Assembly: GCA_025809375.1 (NCBI GenBank) | Contig: CP099514.1 | Location: 124,001 to 188,000, forward strand | Direction of reading: 5' to 3' | Source of the DNA: Bacillus zhangzhouensis | GTDB lineage: Bacteria > Bacillota > Bacilli > Bacillales > Bacillaceae | DNA length: 64,000 bases | In this document: in pieces, positions 31,969 to 40,569 of the stretch | Numbering within the stretch: position 1 is the first letter of the stretch | How the letters are laid out: each line of letters begins with the position of its first letter | The notes under the pieces: model-generated | Seen by the model: only the letters and a program-made list of their open reading frames with translations | What the model was told of the DNA's origin: nothing | Database searches by the model: none | Position numbers and translations under genes: made by a program

Positions 31969-32813
31969 AGCATCGTTATCAAATGAAAACGCCGTTTGAG
32001 CGTCTCGCTTTGTATGATGTCAATGCTTCCATCAAAGAGGGTAGCTATGTCGCTGTCATTGGTCATACGGGCTCTGGCAAGTCCACATTGCTGCAGCACT
32101 TAAATGGATTGCTCAAACCAACGAAGGGGAGCATTGCGCTTGGAGAGACAGTTTTACAAGCCAATAAAAAGCAGCAGGACATGAAATCCCTACGGAAAAA
32201 GGTAGGCATTGTGTTTCAGTTTCCTGAGCATCAGCTCTTTGAGGAAACCATCCTCAAGGATATCTGCTTTGGTCCCATGAACTTCGGCGTCCCTCAAGAG
32301 AAAGCAGAAGCGAAGGCGAAGGAGATGCTGAAACTGGTTGGTCTTCCTGAATCCCTATTATCTCGATCTCCCTTTGAACTAAGCGGCGGTCAAATGAGAC
32401 GTGTGGCGATTGCAGGCGTTTTAGCGATGGAGCCAGAAGTGCTTGTGCTTGATGAGCCGACTGCTGGGCTAGATCCACGCGGGCGGAAGGAAATCATGGA
32501 CATGTTCTATGACCTTCATCACAAGGCAAACCTCACGACGATCCTGGTCACACACAGTATGGAGGATGCCGCTCATTATGCGGATCAAATGATTGTGATG
32601 CATAAAGGGACAGTTAAGGCGACAGGCACGCCGAGAGAGTTGTTTGCCAATCGCACAGACATGTCTTCGTTTGGTCTCGACCTCCCAGAAACGATTAAAT
32701 TCCAGCAGACTGTAGAAGAAAAGCTTGGTATTACGTTTCAAAGGCCGCTTCTGACCATGGATGAAATGGCAGAAGCCTTAACAGCTCTTTATCAGGAGGA
32801 CACCACATCATGA
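31944..32813 (+). CDS. ecfA2: ECF transporter ATPase A2
   Basis: Second ATPase of the ECF module, forming a heterodimer with EcfA1. It has 289 residues: Walker A GHTGSGKST (40-48), Q-loop FQFPEHQLF, signature LSGGQMRR (146-153), Walker B VLDEPTAG (168-175), and the C-terminal family domain. ATG 31944 lies inside ecfA1, behind TTGGTGAAAGAGCT, so translation is coupled. It overlaps ecfT by 4 bases (ATGA). Confidence 0.96.
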   Translation: MDITIKELEHRYQMKTPFERLALYDVNASIKEGSYVAVIGHTGSGKSTLLQHLNGLLKPTKGSIALGETVLQANKKQQDMKSLRKKVGIVFQFPEHQLFEETILKDICFGPMNFGVPQEKAEAKAKEMLKLVGLPESLLSRSPFELSGGQMRRVAIAGVLAMEPEVLVLDEPTAGLDPRGRKEIMDMFYDLHHKANLTTILVTHSMEDAAHYADQMIVMHKGTVKATGTPRELFANRTDMSSFGLDLPETIKFQQTVEEKLGITFQRPLLTMDEMAEALTALYQEDTTS

Positions 32814-33607
32814 TGGATAGTATGATTATCGGCAAATATGTGCCAGGTTCATCCCTTGTCCATCGTCTTGATCCAAGGACAAAGCTGTTATCAGTTTTCT
32901 TTTTTGTCTTTATTGTCTTTTTTGCTAATAATTACATCACTTACGGGCTTTTAGGTGTCTTTACCATTCTTGTGTTGATGGTTTCTCAGGTGCCGCTATC
33001 CTTTATTCTCAAGGGAATGAAGCCGATCCTATGGATCGTGCTGTTTACTTTTATCCTGCATATTTTCATGACAAAGGACGGCGCCTTGCTATTCCACTTT
33101 GGTTTTCTGAATATTTATGAAGAAGGTCTAAAGCAGGGAATTTTCATTTCACTACGTTTTGTCTATCTCATCATGATGACGACACTTCTTACGTTAACCA
33201 CAACACCTATAGAAGTGACAGACGGGATGGAGAAGCTGCTGCACCCATTCCGTCAAATCAAGCTGCCTGTTCATGAGCTTGCTCTCATGATGTCTATCTC
33301 TCTTCGGTTTATTCCGACTTTACTAGAAGAGACGGACAAAATCATGAAGGCACAAATGGCACGGGGCGTTGATTTTACAAGCGGGCCTTTAAAAGATCGT
33401 ATGAAAGCCATCGTTCCTTTGCTTGTTCCGCTTTTCGTCAGTGCGTTTAAGCGTGCAGAAGAACTGGCGACCGCGATGGAAGCGAGGGGCTATCGCGGGG
33501 GAGAAGGACGGACGAAATACCGTCAGCTCGTCTGGGGCATGAAGGACACGTTCACGCTGCTTCTATTCATTCTGTTAACAGCACTCCTTGTGCTGCTTAG
33601 AAATTAG
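32810..33607 (+). CDS. ecfT: ECF transporter transmembrane protein EcfT
   Basis: Integral membrane coupling subunit. It has 265 residues with about five to six hydrophobic segments (near 29-45, 46-66, 73-90, 107-125 and 243-262). The two cytosolic coupling motifs, each containing Ala-Arg-Gly-type triplets, are visible as AQMARGVD and MEARGYRGG (about residues 182-230). ATG 32810 overlaps the ecfA2 stop; a second ATG at 32813 is equally possible. truA follows 11 bases later. Confidence 0.95.
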   Translation: MMDSMIIGKYVPGSSLVHRLDPRTKLLSVFFFVFIVFFANNYITYGLLGVFTILVLMVSQVPLSFILKGMKPILWIVLFTFILHIFMTKDGALLFHFGFLNIYEEGLKQGIFISLRFVYLIMMTTLLTLTTTPIEVTDGMEKLLHPFRQIKLPVHELALMMSISLRFIPTLLEETDKIMKAQMARGVDFTSGPLKDRMKAIVPLLVPLFVSAFKRAEELATAMEARGYRGGEGRTKYRQLVWGMKDTFTLLLFILLTALLVLLRN

Positions 33608-33618
33608 GTGATTCCTAG

Positions 33619-34362
33619 ATGAAGGTTAAATGTACCGTATCCTACGATGGGACACATTTTAAAGGCTATCAGGTGCAGCCAGGGCAACGAACCGTTCAGG
33701 CGGAGATAGAGTCTGCCCTTGCAAAAATGCACAAACAGGATGAACTGATTCCGATTGTGGCTTCCGGCCGAACAGACAGCGGTGTTCACGCAAAGGGACA
33801 GGTCATCCATTTTGACACCCCGCTCTCGATCCCGATGGAGAGATGGCCTTTTGCCCTTAACAGTCTGCTGCCGGATGATATCCGGGTTTTAAAGGCGGAG
33901 GAAGTCGATGATTCGTTTCATGCCAGGTTTGGTGTTGTTTCGAAGGAGTACAGGTATAAGGTCTCAACGGAAACGCACCAAAATGTGTTCACGAGACAGT
34001 ATGCCTGCCACTATCCTTACCGGCTGGACATCGATAAAATGAGAGAAGCCGCAGAGCACCTGATTGGGACACATGACTTTACAAGCTTTTGTGCGGCCAA
34101 TACAGAGGTTCAGGACAAGGTGAGGGACATTTATGCCCTCGAGTGGAAAAACGTCTCAGACGGGCTTGAAATGCGTGTGAGAGGGAATGGTTTTTTATAC
34201 AATATGGTGCGGATTATCGCTGGAACGTTACTTGAAATCGGTTCTGGTAAATTTCCCCCTGAGGAGATAAAATTCATGCTTGCCGCCCGAAATCGTGAAG
34301 CGGCAGGCAAGACTGCGCCTAGTCACGGACTGTATTTATGGGAAGTTTTCTATGACAACTAA
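33619..34362 (+). CDS. truA: tRNA pseudouridine(38-40) synthase TruA
   Basis: Modifies uridines 38-40 in the anticodon stem-loop of many tRNAs. It has 247 residues with the catalytic aspartate D53 in GRTDSGVHA (50-58), and the conserved HARFGVVSKEYRYKV and GNGFLYNMVRIIAGT segments. ATG 33619 lies behind TTAGGTGATTCCTAG. It is cotranscribed with the ECF genes and ends before the rplM promoter, as in B. subtilis. Confidence 0.96.
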   Translation: MKVKCTVSYDGTHFKGYQVQPGQRTVQAEIESALAKMHKQDELIPIVASGRTDSGVHAKGQVIHFDTPLSIPMERWPFALNSLLPDDIRVLKAEEVDDSFHARFGVVSKEYRYKVSTETHQNVFTRQYACHYPYRLDIDKMREAAEHLIGTHDFTSFCAANTEVQDKVRDIYALEWKNVSDGLEMRVRGNGFLYNMVRIIAGTLLEIGSGKFPPEEIKFMLAARNREAAGKTAPSHGLYLWEVFYDN

Positions 34363-34380
34363 ACCAGGTGTAACATGTTC

Positions 34381-34409
34381 TTGACACAGGAAGCAGAAAG
34401 TTATAAGAT
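34381..34409 (+). promoter_or_regulatory. sigma-A promoter of rplM-rpsI
   Basis: TTGACA (34381-34386), 17 bases, TAAGAT (34404-34409), just after truA and about 120 bases before rplM. Confidence 0.75.
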
Positions 34410-34422
34410 ATCATATGGTATG

Positions 34423-34473
34423 TATTTCAACCCCACAAATAAGCCCCGGAAGACTTATCTGTGTTTTGAAATA
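34423..34473 (+). promoter_or_regulatory. L13-type ribosomal protein leader
   Basis: TATTTCAA (34423-34430) pairs with TTGAAATA (34466-34473); inside, CACA-ATAAG (34433-34442) pairs with CTTAT-TGTG (34454-34463), with a GC-rich CCCCGGAAGA loop. The hairpin directly upstream of rplM matches in place and form the L13 leader known in Bacilli, thought to sense L13. No T run follows, so control is probably not simple termination. Confidence 0.7.
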
Positions 34474-34488
34474 GAACGTAGCATTTGA

Positions 34489-35378
<890 letters not shown>

Positions 35379-35403
35379 TCAATGTTTTACAAAGGTTTGT
35401 TAC

Positions 35404-35434
35404 AAAAGCATCAGCATCCTGCTGGTGCTTTTTT
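35404..35434 (+). terminator. terminator after rpsI
   Basis: AAGCATCAGCA (35406-35416) pairs with TGCTGGTGCTT (35420-35430), with one G-U pair, followed by TTTTTT. A strong intrinsic terminator. Confidence 0.92.
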
Positions 35435-35520
35435 ATTTGTGTTTTTTTCTGTTTGGAAACATATAAAATATGATCATAGCAAGATTTCTGTTTTAAAAAA
35501 CGAAGTCTCTGGAGGGTGTC

Positions 35521-35939
35521 ATAAATCTTACAGCAGAACGGTTTATCATTCGATCATTTGCTGAGGATGATTTTGGCAATGTGTCTATGCATATACATCT
35601 GGTCCGGCAGTGATGAAGTATTCCGGAAGGTGTATTTTCAAAAGAGTATGGCAGGAAGTTGTCTAAAATAATAGTCTTGTTTTATCGGGCATATCGTGTT
35701 TTATCCATGCTTTGGTGAGCACACATATGAGATTGGCTGGGTCTTCAATCAGGCATATTACAATAAAGTCTATGCATCAGAAGCGGCGTATGCTGTCCTG
35801 CATCATGGTCTTGACACACTGAACTTACATCGGATCATTGCCGCTTGTCAGCCAGAAAATGTATACCACAAGGAAATGAGTGTGGGATGAGTTTTACTAT
35901 ACCACCTTACAAGAGGAATGGTTTGTGAAAAGGGCTTGA
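35521..35939 (+). pseudogene. GNAT acetyltransferase (RimJ/RimL-like), frameshifted and deleted
   Basis: A single GNAT protein can be read only by changing frame at least four times: INLTAERFIIRSFAEDDF (from 35521), then YAYTSGPAVMKY (35586-35621), then PEGVFSKEYGRKLSK (35623-35667), then HIVFYPCFGEHTYEIGWVF and ASEAAYAVLHHGLDTLNLHR (35690-35872), and last WDEFYYTTLQEEWFVKRA ending at TGA 35937. About 120 bases of the normal 180-codon length appear to be missing near 35872. GGAGGGTGTC before 35521 is the old binding site. The short frame at 35696-35890 is part of this remnant and not a gene. Confidence 0.85.
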
Positions 35940-35977
35940 TAAGTTTTCATGATATGAAGTAATTCGTCCTTCGCTAA

Positions 35978-36205
35978 GGGGGATGGAGAGCATCCATCGA
36001 AGGAGTTCGTACGGCTTCGACTCATAGAGGAAAAGGAGTCGGTTCGCTGCTCATAAAGTGGGCCATTCAACGCGCAAGCGACCGCGGCTGTCATATGATT
36101 CAGCTGACAACAGATAAACAGAGGCCAGAAGCACGCCATTTTTATGAGAAATTAGGATTTGAAGCCACTCATGAAGGAATGAAGCTGCATTTGCCCCATG
36201 AATAA
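35978..36205 (+). pseudogene. C-terminal fragment of a second GNAT acetyltransferase
   Basis: An open stretch without start encodes the C-terminal half of another GNAT protein: WRASIEGVRTASTHRGKGVG (acetyl-CoA binding segment R/Q-x-x-G-x-G/A as HRGKGVGS), then MIQLTTDKQRPEARHFYEKL and GFEATHEGMKLHL, stop TAA 36203. It begins directly after an in-frame TAA (35975), and nothing upstream encodes the N-terminal half. It is unlike the first remnant in sequence, so this is not a repeat. A terminator follows. Confidence 0.8.
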
Positions 36206-36215
36206 GGACATCAAG

Positions 36216-36246
36216 AAGCGGAGGATTCACGAACCTCTGCCTTTTT
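36216..36246 (+). terminator. terminator after the GNAT fragment
   Basis: GCGGAGG (36218-36224) pairs with CCTCTGC (36234-36240), with one G-U pair, then CTTTTT. Probably the old terminator of the lost acetyltransferase gene. Confidence 0.75.
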
Positions 36247-36313
36247 GGTTCCTTTATTTGAAATATTTGTTATATTGAATATGTAAATCCTCTGTTATTT
36301 GGAAAGGAGAAAC

Positions 36314-36397
36314 ATGTTACTCAAAATCGGTCTAGTTGTCATAGGTGTGATCATACTTTACGTGGTGTTCAAGTCTTGTTGTATAAAAGAGATATGA
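36314..36397 (+). CDS. 27-residue hydrophobic peptide coupled to the serine hydrolase
   Basis: ATG 36314 follows GGAAAGGAGAAAC, the best ribosome binding site in this stretch. The peptide MLLKIGLVVIGVIILYVVFK plus SCCIKEI is one membrane span with a short polar tail. Its TGA (36395-36397) overlaps the ATG of the next gene (ATGA), a classic coupling arrangement. Two readings: a real small membrane peptide, or the former N-terminal membrane anchor of the hydrolase detached by a one-base frameshift near 36380. The hydrolase otherwise has no binding site or signal of its own. Too short for homology judgement. Confidence 0.5.
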   Translation: MLLKIGLVVIGVIILYVVFKSCCIKEI

Positions 36398-37392
36398 AGA
36401 AAACGAAGGAAGATCTTTTGACATTTGTCACAAAAAACAAAAAGGACGTTTCAGTGACAATCATTGAAAATGATGATGTGGTGTTAGAGTGGAATGCTGA
36501 TCAAAAAACACCACTTGCAAGTACGGTGAAATTAGTGGTTTTATTTCATTTCGTTAAAGCTGTATCCAGCGGCGGCATCAGGCTAGAGGAAAAAGTGGCA
36601 TTGTATGATATAGAGCGGTTTTATATTGATAGAACAGACGGTGGTGCGCACGCGTACTGGCTGGAGATCAACGATTTTTCTGAGCATGCGACTTTATTAG
36701 ATGTTGCCAAAGGGATGATGCAAGTCAGTTCGAATGCTTGTACGGATTATTTGATTGACCGTCTGGGCTTAGAAAAGATCAATGATCAGATGAAACAAGC
36801 AGGTCTTACAGAACATGATGAACTCATGCCGCTGACGCCAATGATTTTGTGGTCCGCTTATGTATCTGATCGTCGGCGGGATGCATTCAAAAAAATGAGC
36901 GGCGTATCCGAAGAACAATACAAATCTTTGATGAATGAGATTTTCAATATCATGAAAAATGACCCAGAGCATAAAAAGGCGTTAGAAGAAAAAATGAAGA
37001 AAAAGAACTTATTAAGTTGGCGTATTCAATCATTACTGACGCAAATGATGACAAAATCTACAACCAATCAATATGCACAATTGATGAAACGTCTGCATGA
37101 CGAGCTGTTAACAACAGAAGAAAAGAGTCTTTTTAGCCAAATCGTACTGGGAGAAACATTGAAAAAGGAAACAGATCAATATCTGTGGTATAAAGGCGGA
37201 GCAACATTGTTCGTTTTCACAGGTGCTTTATATCGAAAAACAGATACATCCTCTATATCCATCTCTCTTTTTATCAATGATCCGAAAGCGAACAATTCTC
37301 ACTGGATTGAGGGAGCATTTAATGAATTTATGCTTACTGTAGCAGTGGATCAAAACTTTCGACAACGATTGATTCAGGCTTTCATTACATAA
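36394..37392 (+). CDS. class A beta-lactamase-like serine hydrolase
   Basis: A 332-residue protein of the beta-lactamase2 type. The three motifs are present: S43-T-V-K46 (SxxK nucleophile), SSN at 112-114 (SDN position) and KGG at 267-269 (KTG position). A lysine-rich insertion of about 60 residues (165-225) lies between motifs 2 and 3. ATG 36394 overlaps the stop of the 27-codon ORF; a TTG at 36376 is an alternative. As read there is no signal peptide, odd for an enzyme of this family, unless the upstream span is its detached anchor. Substrate unknown; antibiotic hydrolysis cannot be claimed. SDN with S in place of D suggests a non-standard activity. Confidence 0.75.
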   Translation: MKKTKEDLLTFVTKNKKDVSVTIIENDDVVLEWNADQKTPLASTVKLVVLFHFVKAVSSGGIRLEEKVALYDIERFYIDRTDGGAHAYWLEINDFSEHATLLDVAKGMMQVSSNACTDYLIDRLGLEKINDQMKQAGLTEHDELMPLTPMILWSAYVSDRRRDAFKKMSGVSEEQYKSLMNEIFNIMKNDPEHKKALEEKMKKKNLLSWRIQSLLTQMMTKSTTNQYAQLMKRLHDELLTTEEKSLFSQIVLGETLKKETDQYLWYKGGATLFVFTGALYRKTDTSSISISLFINDPKANNSHWIEGAFNEFMLTVAVDQNFRQRLIQAFIT

Positions 37393-37403
37393 ACTCAAAA
37401 AAT

Positions 37404-37421
37404 AGAGGGAGACTCCCCTCT
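37404..37421. terminator. shared terminator between the serine hydrolase and the lipoprotein gene
   Basis: AGAGGG (37404-37409) and CCCTCT (37416-37421) form a stem between convergent genes. On the minus strand it is followed by ATTTTTT, a good T run; on the plus strand by GTTTATTATTT, a poorer one. Confidence 0.7.
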
Positions 37422-37426
37422 GTTTA

Positions 37427-37996
37427 TTATTTCTGCATTGGAAACGCTTTGTATACATCTTGGCGTTTCTTTTTTGACTTCACAATTCCATCCACCAGTT
37501 CCTTTTGCCAAAGCGCTGTATCGTCTTTGTACTCTTTAAAAGAATGAGGGAGCTTTTTTTCTAGCTGTTTTCTTTTAAACGTGACGGACGGCTCGTTTTT
37601 AGAGCTCATGTTAAGTGTCACTTGCTCTACGTTATCGACAAGAATAAAAAGTGCGATGGCGTTGTATAAATACGTTTTTTCGATCGTATCCTTTTGATCA
37701 AACCAGAAGGCGTCAAACTGTTCTTCTGTATAGCCTGCATTTTCTTTTACTCCATACGTGACGTCTATTGCTTTCCCATCGATGATTTCAAATTCACGTA
37801 TTACGCCTCCAGGAAGATCTGATAAAATTTCACGAATGGCTGAATTGTCACCGAGATACGTGTTTTTGTGTGTTGAAAGTTGTTTTAAGGATATGTCATC
37901 TATTCCTTTTATATCGCTCTTTTTCTCTGTGGCTTGACTGCTGCATGCAGATAGGACGACTGTTAATAGTAGCAGGATATACATCCATATCTTCAT
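37427..37996 (-). CDS. lipoprotein with DUF4825-like domain
   Basis: A 189-residue protein with a type II signal: MKIWMYILLLLTVVLSAC, lipobox LSAC with the modified cysteine at 18. The mature part starts with a short polar linker; LSTHKNTYLGDNSAIREIL (about 40-58) resembles the start of DUF4825 domains as I remember them. Function unknown. ATG 37996 (minus) behind AAGGGGCAAAATCA. It converges on the serine hydrolase and diverges from ybaK. Some DUF4825 proteins occur beside BlaR1/MecR-type sensors, so a link to the neighbouring hydrolase is conceivable but unproven. Confidence 0.7.
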   Translation of the reverse strand: MKIWMYILLLLTVVLSACSSQATEKKSDIKGIDDISLKQLSTHKNTYLGDNSAIREILSDLPGGVIREFEIIDGKAIDVTYGVKENAGYTEEQFDAFWFDQKDTIEKTYLYNAIALFILVDNVEQVTLNMSSKNEPSVTFKRKQLEKKLPHSFKEYKDDTALWQKELVDGIVKSKKKRQDVYKAFPMQK

Positions 37997-38148
37997 TGAT
38001 TTTGCCCCTTTATTGTTCTTTCTATATGTAAATGTCTATTTTATCACAATTTTCCACTCCGATCGTTCACTGACCGACATTTCCATTTACTGAACTGCAT
38101 GTTTTGTTCAAACCAACGAACAATACAAAGAAAAAAGGAGTTCAGTCC

Positions 38149-38592
38149 ATGGCAGAAGTGCTTTCATTTTATCAATTGAAAACAAAACGAGATGTTACGC
38201 TTGAAAAGAAGCTTTTGCGTACATTGTCTCTTCAACAAGTGACGGCTACTTCCGAAAAATTCACAAAGAAGCTGTTTCCATTTGCAGATGATCCAGCTGG
38301 GATTATGAGTGATGGCTGTATCGATTTCGCCATTGAAGCTTTTTTAGCTGGCGGGAGATACGGTGAGTCGAGTAAATACGGGGAATCGTTCGACGATATC
38401 AAAAAACGGTCCTCCCAGGAGGAAAATGAGCTGGTTGAAGAGCTAACCGGGTGCTTGCAATCGTGGGGGAATATGTTCCGTATGGAGAGGAAGATGTCAT
38501 GTTTATATCCATTTGCGAAGGCTTTTTTAAGCATGTGGTGGCAGGAAGGCTTTCGTGAATCAGAAAAAAGACACAAGCTTCGTCTGCACTAA
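38149..38592 (+). CDS. ybaK: DUF2521 family protein YbaK
   Basis: A 147-residue protein of unknown function, the length of B. subtilis YbaK. It begins MAEVLSFYQLKTKRDVTLEK. No signal peptide, no membrane span and no catalytic motif that I recognise; helical and charged. ATG 38149 lies behind AAAAAAGGAGTTCAGTCC; the in-frame start at 38104 precedes that site. In B. subtilis it lies before cwlD, as here, hinting at co-occurrence with sporulation genes, but nothing in the sequence proves a sporulation role. Confidence 0.85.
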   Translation: MAEVLSFYQLKTKRDVTLEKKLLRTLSLQQVTATSEKFTKKLFPFADDPAGIMSDGCIDFAIEAFLAGGRYGESSKYGESFDDIKKRSSQEENELVEELTGCLQSWGNMFRMERKMSCLYPFAKAFLSMWWQEGFRESEKRHKLRLH

Positions 38593-38621
38593 GCATATTT
38601 CCAGCCCTTGTCCCATATCTA
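38593..38621 (+). promoter_or_regulatory. candidate sigma-E type promoter of cwlD
   Basis: GCATATT (38593-38599), 14 bases, CATATCTA (38614-38621). The -35 is a perfect fit to the sigma-E form KMATATT, and the -10 keeps CATA. cwlD in B. subtilis is expressed during sporulation from sigma-E and sigma-G; this candidate fits, but was found by eye. Confidence 0.5.
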
Positions 38622-38650
38622 TAAAATAATGGTGTATGGGAGGGACAGGG

Positions 38651-39370
38651 ATGAAAAGAAAGCTGAAGTGGACAGGGTTTTTAATTGGGTTTATTGTCCT
38701 CTTATTCTTATTCAGGTTTCAATTTCTAAATGATGATTCGTGGAAATCGTGGAATTTGCCTCTTAGCGGGAAGATCATCTATTTAGATCCGGGTCACGGC
38801 GGTCCAGATGGCGGGGCTGTGGGAGGAGAGCTGCTTGAGAAAGAGATTGCACTGGATGTATCCAAGAAGATACGTGACTATTTGCAGGAGCAGGGGGCGC
38901 TTGTTCTCATGACTCGAGAGGATGATTCTGATTTATCATCAAAGAATACAAGGGGATATGCCCGGAAGAAAGCGGAAGATTTAAGGAACCGCGTCAAAGT
39001 CATCAATGAATCTGAAGCGGATCTCTATTTAAGCATTCATTTAAATGCGATACCATCAAACAAATGGAGCGGGGCGCAGACCTTTTTTTACGGAAAGTAT
39101 GAAGAAAATGAAAAAGCAGCGAAGTTCATGTTCATTCAAGATGAATTGCGCAGAAACCTTGAAAATACAGATCGAAAAGCGAAGCGGATCAACGGTATTT
39201 ATTTAATGCAAAATGTCACTAAGCCCGGAGCTCTTGTGGAAATTGGATTTCTCTCCAATCCAAAAGAGGCTGGCAAGCTGGCAACACCTAAATATCAGGA
39301 TCAAATTGCTGCCTCTATTTATAAAGGGATTTTAAGATATTTAACAGAGCAAAAAGAGCCGCCTGAATAA
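38651..39370 (+). CDS. cwlD: N-acetylmuramoyl-L-alanine amidase CwlD
   Basis: Cuts peptide side chains from spore cortex so that PdaA can form muramic-delta-lactam, which is needed for germination. It has 239 residues: a membrane signal/anchor (residues 6-24), then an Amidase_3 domain with DPGHGG (46-51, zinc ligand H49), E63, SIHLNA and the catalytic EIGFLSNP. ATG 38651 lies behind ATGGGAGGGACAGGG; the ATG at 38636 is inside that site. A terminator overlaps the stop codon. Confidence 0.95.
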   Translation: MKRKLKWTGFLIGFIVLLFLFRFQFLNDDSWKSWNLPLSGKIIYLDPGHGGPDGGAVGGELLEKEIALDVSKKIRDYLQEQGALVLMTREDDSDLSSKNTRGYARKKAEDLRNRVKVINESEADLYLSIHLNAIPSNKWSGAQTFFYGKYEENEKAAKFMFIQDELRRNLENTDRKAKRINGIYLMQNVTKPGALVEIGFLSNPKEAGKLATPKYQDQIAASIYKGILRYLTEQKEPPE

Positions 39371-39387
39371 GGGGCTTTTTCTTTTTG
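39351..39387 (+). terminator. terminator at the end of cwlD
   Basis: AAAAAGAGCC (39351-39360) pairs imperfectly with GGGGCTTTTT (39371-39380), followed by CTTTTT. The left arm lies within the last codons of cwlD. Confidence 0.6.
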
Positions 39388-39404
39388 ATCGCAGGCAAAC
39401 AGGA

Positions 39405-39434
39405 CAGACATGGTAAGGATATGTATGATATACT
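39405..39434 (+). promoter_or_regulatory. candidate promoter of salA, extended -10
   Basis: CAGACA (39405-39410), 18 bases, TATACT (39429-39434), with TG at 39426-39427 making an extended -10. About 40 bases before the salA start. Confidence 0.45.
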
Positions 39435-39473
39435 TGGATTGTAAACGAATTCAATAAAGGGTGAGGTTCTGCT

Positions 39474-40532
39474 ATGATCGGACAAGATGATGTGAGAAAA
39501 CTAGTTGGGAAGATGGACGAACCTTTCCTTCATATACCACTTGGTGAGCTGGATGCCATCAAGGAAATCAGTCTAAAGCCTGAGAAAGAGCATGTGAGCT
39601 TAAAGGTGGCTATTGCCAAAACGGGCAATGCTGATCAGATGAAGCTGCAGCAAGACATCGTACAAGCCTTGAAAGCAGCTGGCGCTAACACAGTAGGACT
39701 TCGTTTTGAGGAACTGCCTCAGGAAACACTTGAAAAGTTTATGCCATCACAAGATGAGGAAGAAACCCTGCTTCACTCTAAACATCCGCCTGAGTTCTTA
39801 GCGATTGCGAGTGGAAAGGGCGGCGTTGGTAAATCGACGGTTTCTGTTAACCTTGCTGTAGCGCTCGCTCGTCTAGGGAAAAAAGTCGGGCTGATTGATG
39901 CTGATATTTATGGCTTTAGTGTACCGGATATGATGGGAATCACTGTCAGACCAACAGTTAAAGGGGAAAAAATTATTCCTGTGGAGCGCTTTGGTGTCAA
40001 AGTGATTTCAATGGGCTTTTTTGTTGAAGAAAATGCACCGGTTATTTGGAGAGGACCGATGCTTGGAAAAATGTTAAATAACTTCTTCCACGAAGTTGAG
40101 TGGGGAGAATTAGATTACTTACTATTAGACCTTCCGCCTGGAACGGGAGATGTAGCGCTTGATATTCATACAATGCTGCCTAGCTGTAAAGAAATCATTG
40201 TCACTACACCACATCCAACGGCTGCTTTCGTTGCAGCAAGAGCAGGCGCAATGGCACTGCAAACAGATCATGAGGTGCTCGGGGTCGTTGAGAATATGAG
40301 TTATTATGAAAGCAAAAAAACAGGTGAAAAGGAATACGTCTTTGGAAAAGGCGGCGGGGACAAGCTGGCTGAAGAGCTGCGTGTATCAGTTCTTGGCCAA
40401 ATTCCTTTAAGACAGCCTGATTGGAATGAGGATGATTTCGCGCCTTCTGTCTATGATGCAAGTCATCCGACAGGAGAAGTGTATCAACACATTGCGAATA
40501 AAGTCATTGAACAATTAGCAGTGAAAGCATAA
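39474..40532 (+). CDS. salA: Mrp/NBP35-family ATPase SalA
   Basis: A 352-residue P-loop ATPase of the Mrp (ApbC) type. The N-terminal part (about 1-95) is a DUF59/MIP18-like domain; the deviant Walker A GKGGVGKS is at 114-121, with the DADIYG switch near 141. The family carries iron-sulfur clusters; I see no CxxC in the C-terminal part, so cluster carriage is doubtful. In B. subtilis SalA is a regulator that represses scoC. ATG 39474 lies behind AAGGGTGAGGTTCTGCT. A terminator shared with gerD follows. Confidence 0.9.
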   Translation: MIGQDDVRKLVGKMDEPFLHIPLGELDAIKEISLKPEKEHVSLKVAIAKTGNADQMKLQQDIVQALKAAGANTVGLRFEELPQETLEKFMPSQDEEETLLHSKHPPEFLAIASGKGGVGKSTVSVNLAVALARLGKKVGLIDADIYGFSVPDMMGITVRPTVKGEKIIPVERFGVKVISMGFFVEENAPVIWRGPMLGKMLNNFFHEVEWGELDYLLLDLPPGTGDVALDIHTMLPSCKEIIVTTPHPTAAFVAARAGAMALQTDHEVLGVVENMSYYESKKTGEKEYVFGKGGGDKLAEELRVSVLGQIPLRQPDWNEDDFAPSVYDASHPTGEVYQHIANKVIEQLAVKA

Positions 40533-40537
40533 TGAAA

Positions 40538-40564
40538 GCCCGAGTGGATGAATGCCACTCGGGC
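40538..40564. terminator. bidirectional terminator between salA and gerD
   Basis: GCCCGAGTGG (40538-40547) and CCACTCGGGC (40555-40564) form a perfect 10-bp stem with a 7-base loop between converging genes. T runs are short on both sides, but the stem is very stable. Confidence 0.8.
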
Positions 40565-40569
40565 GATGT

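Noticed and set aside
35382..35564. 60-codon plus-strand frame after rpsI
   Set aside because: It spans the rpsI terminator and the start of the GNAT remnant; no binding site.
35897..36139. 80-codon minus-strand frame over the GNAT remnants
   Set aside because: The plus strand clearly encodes acetyltransferase text there; the minus frame has no binding site and no recognisable fold.
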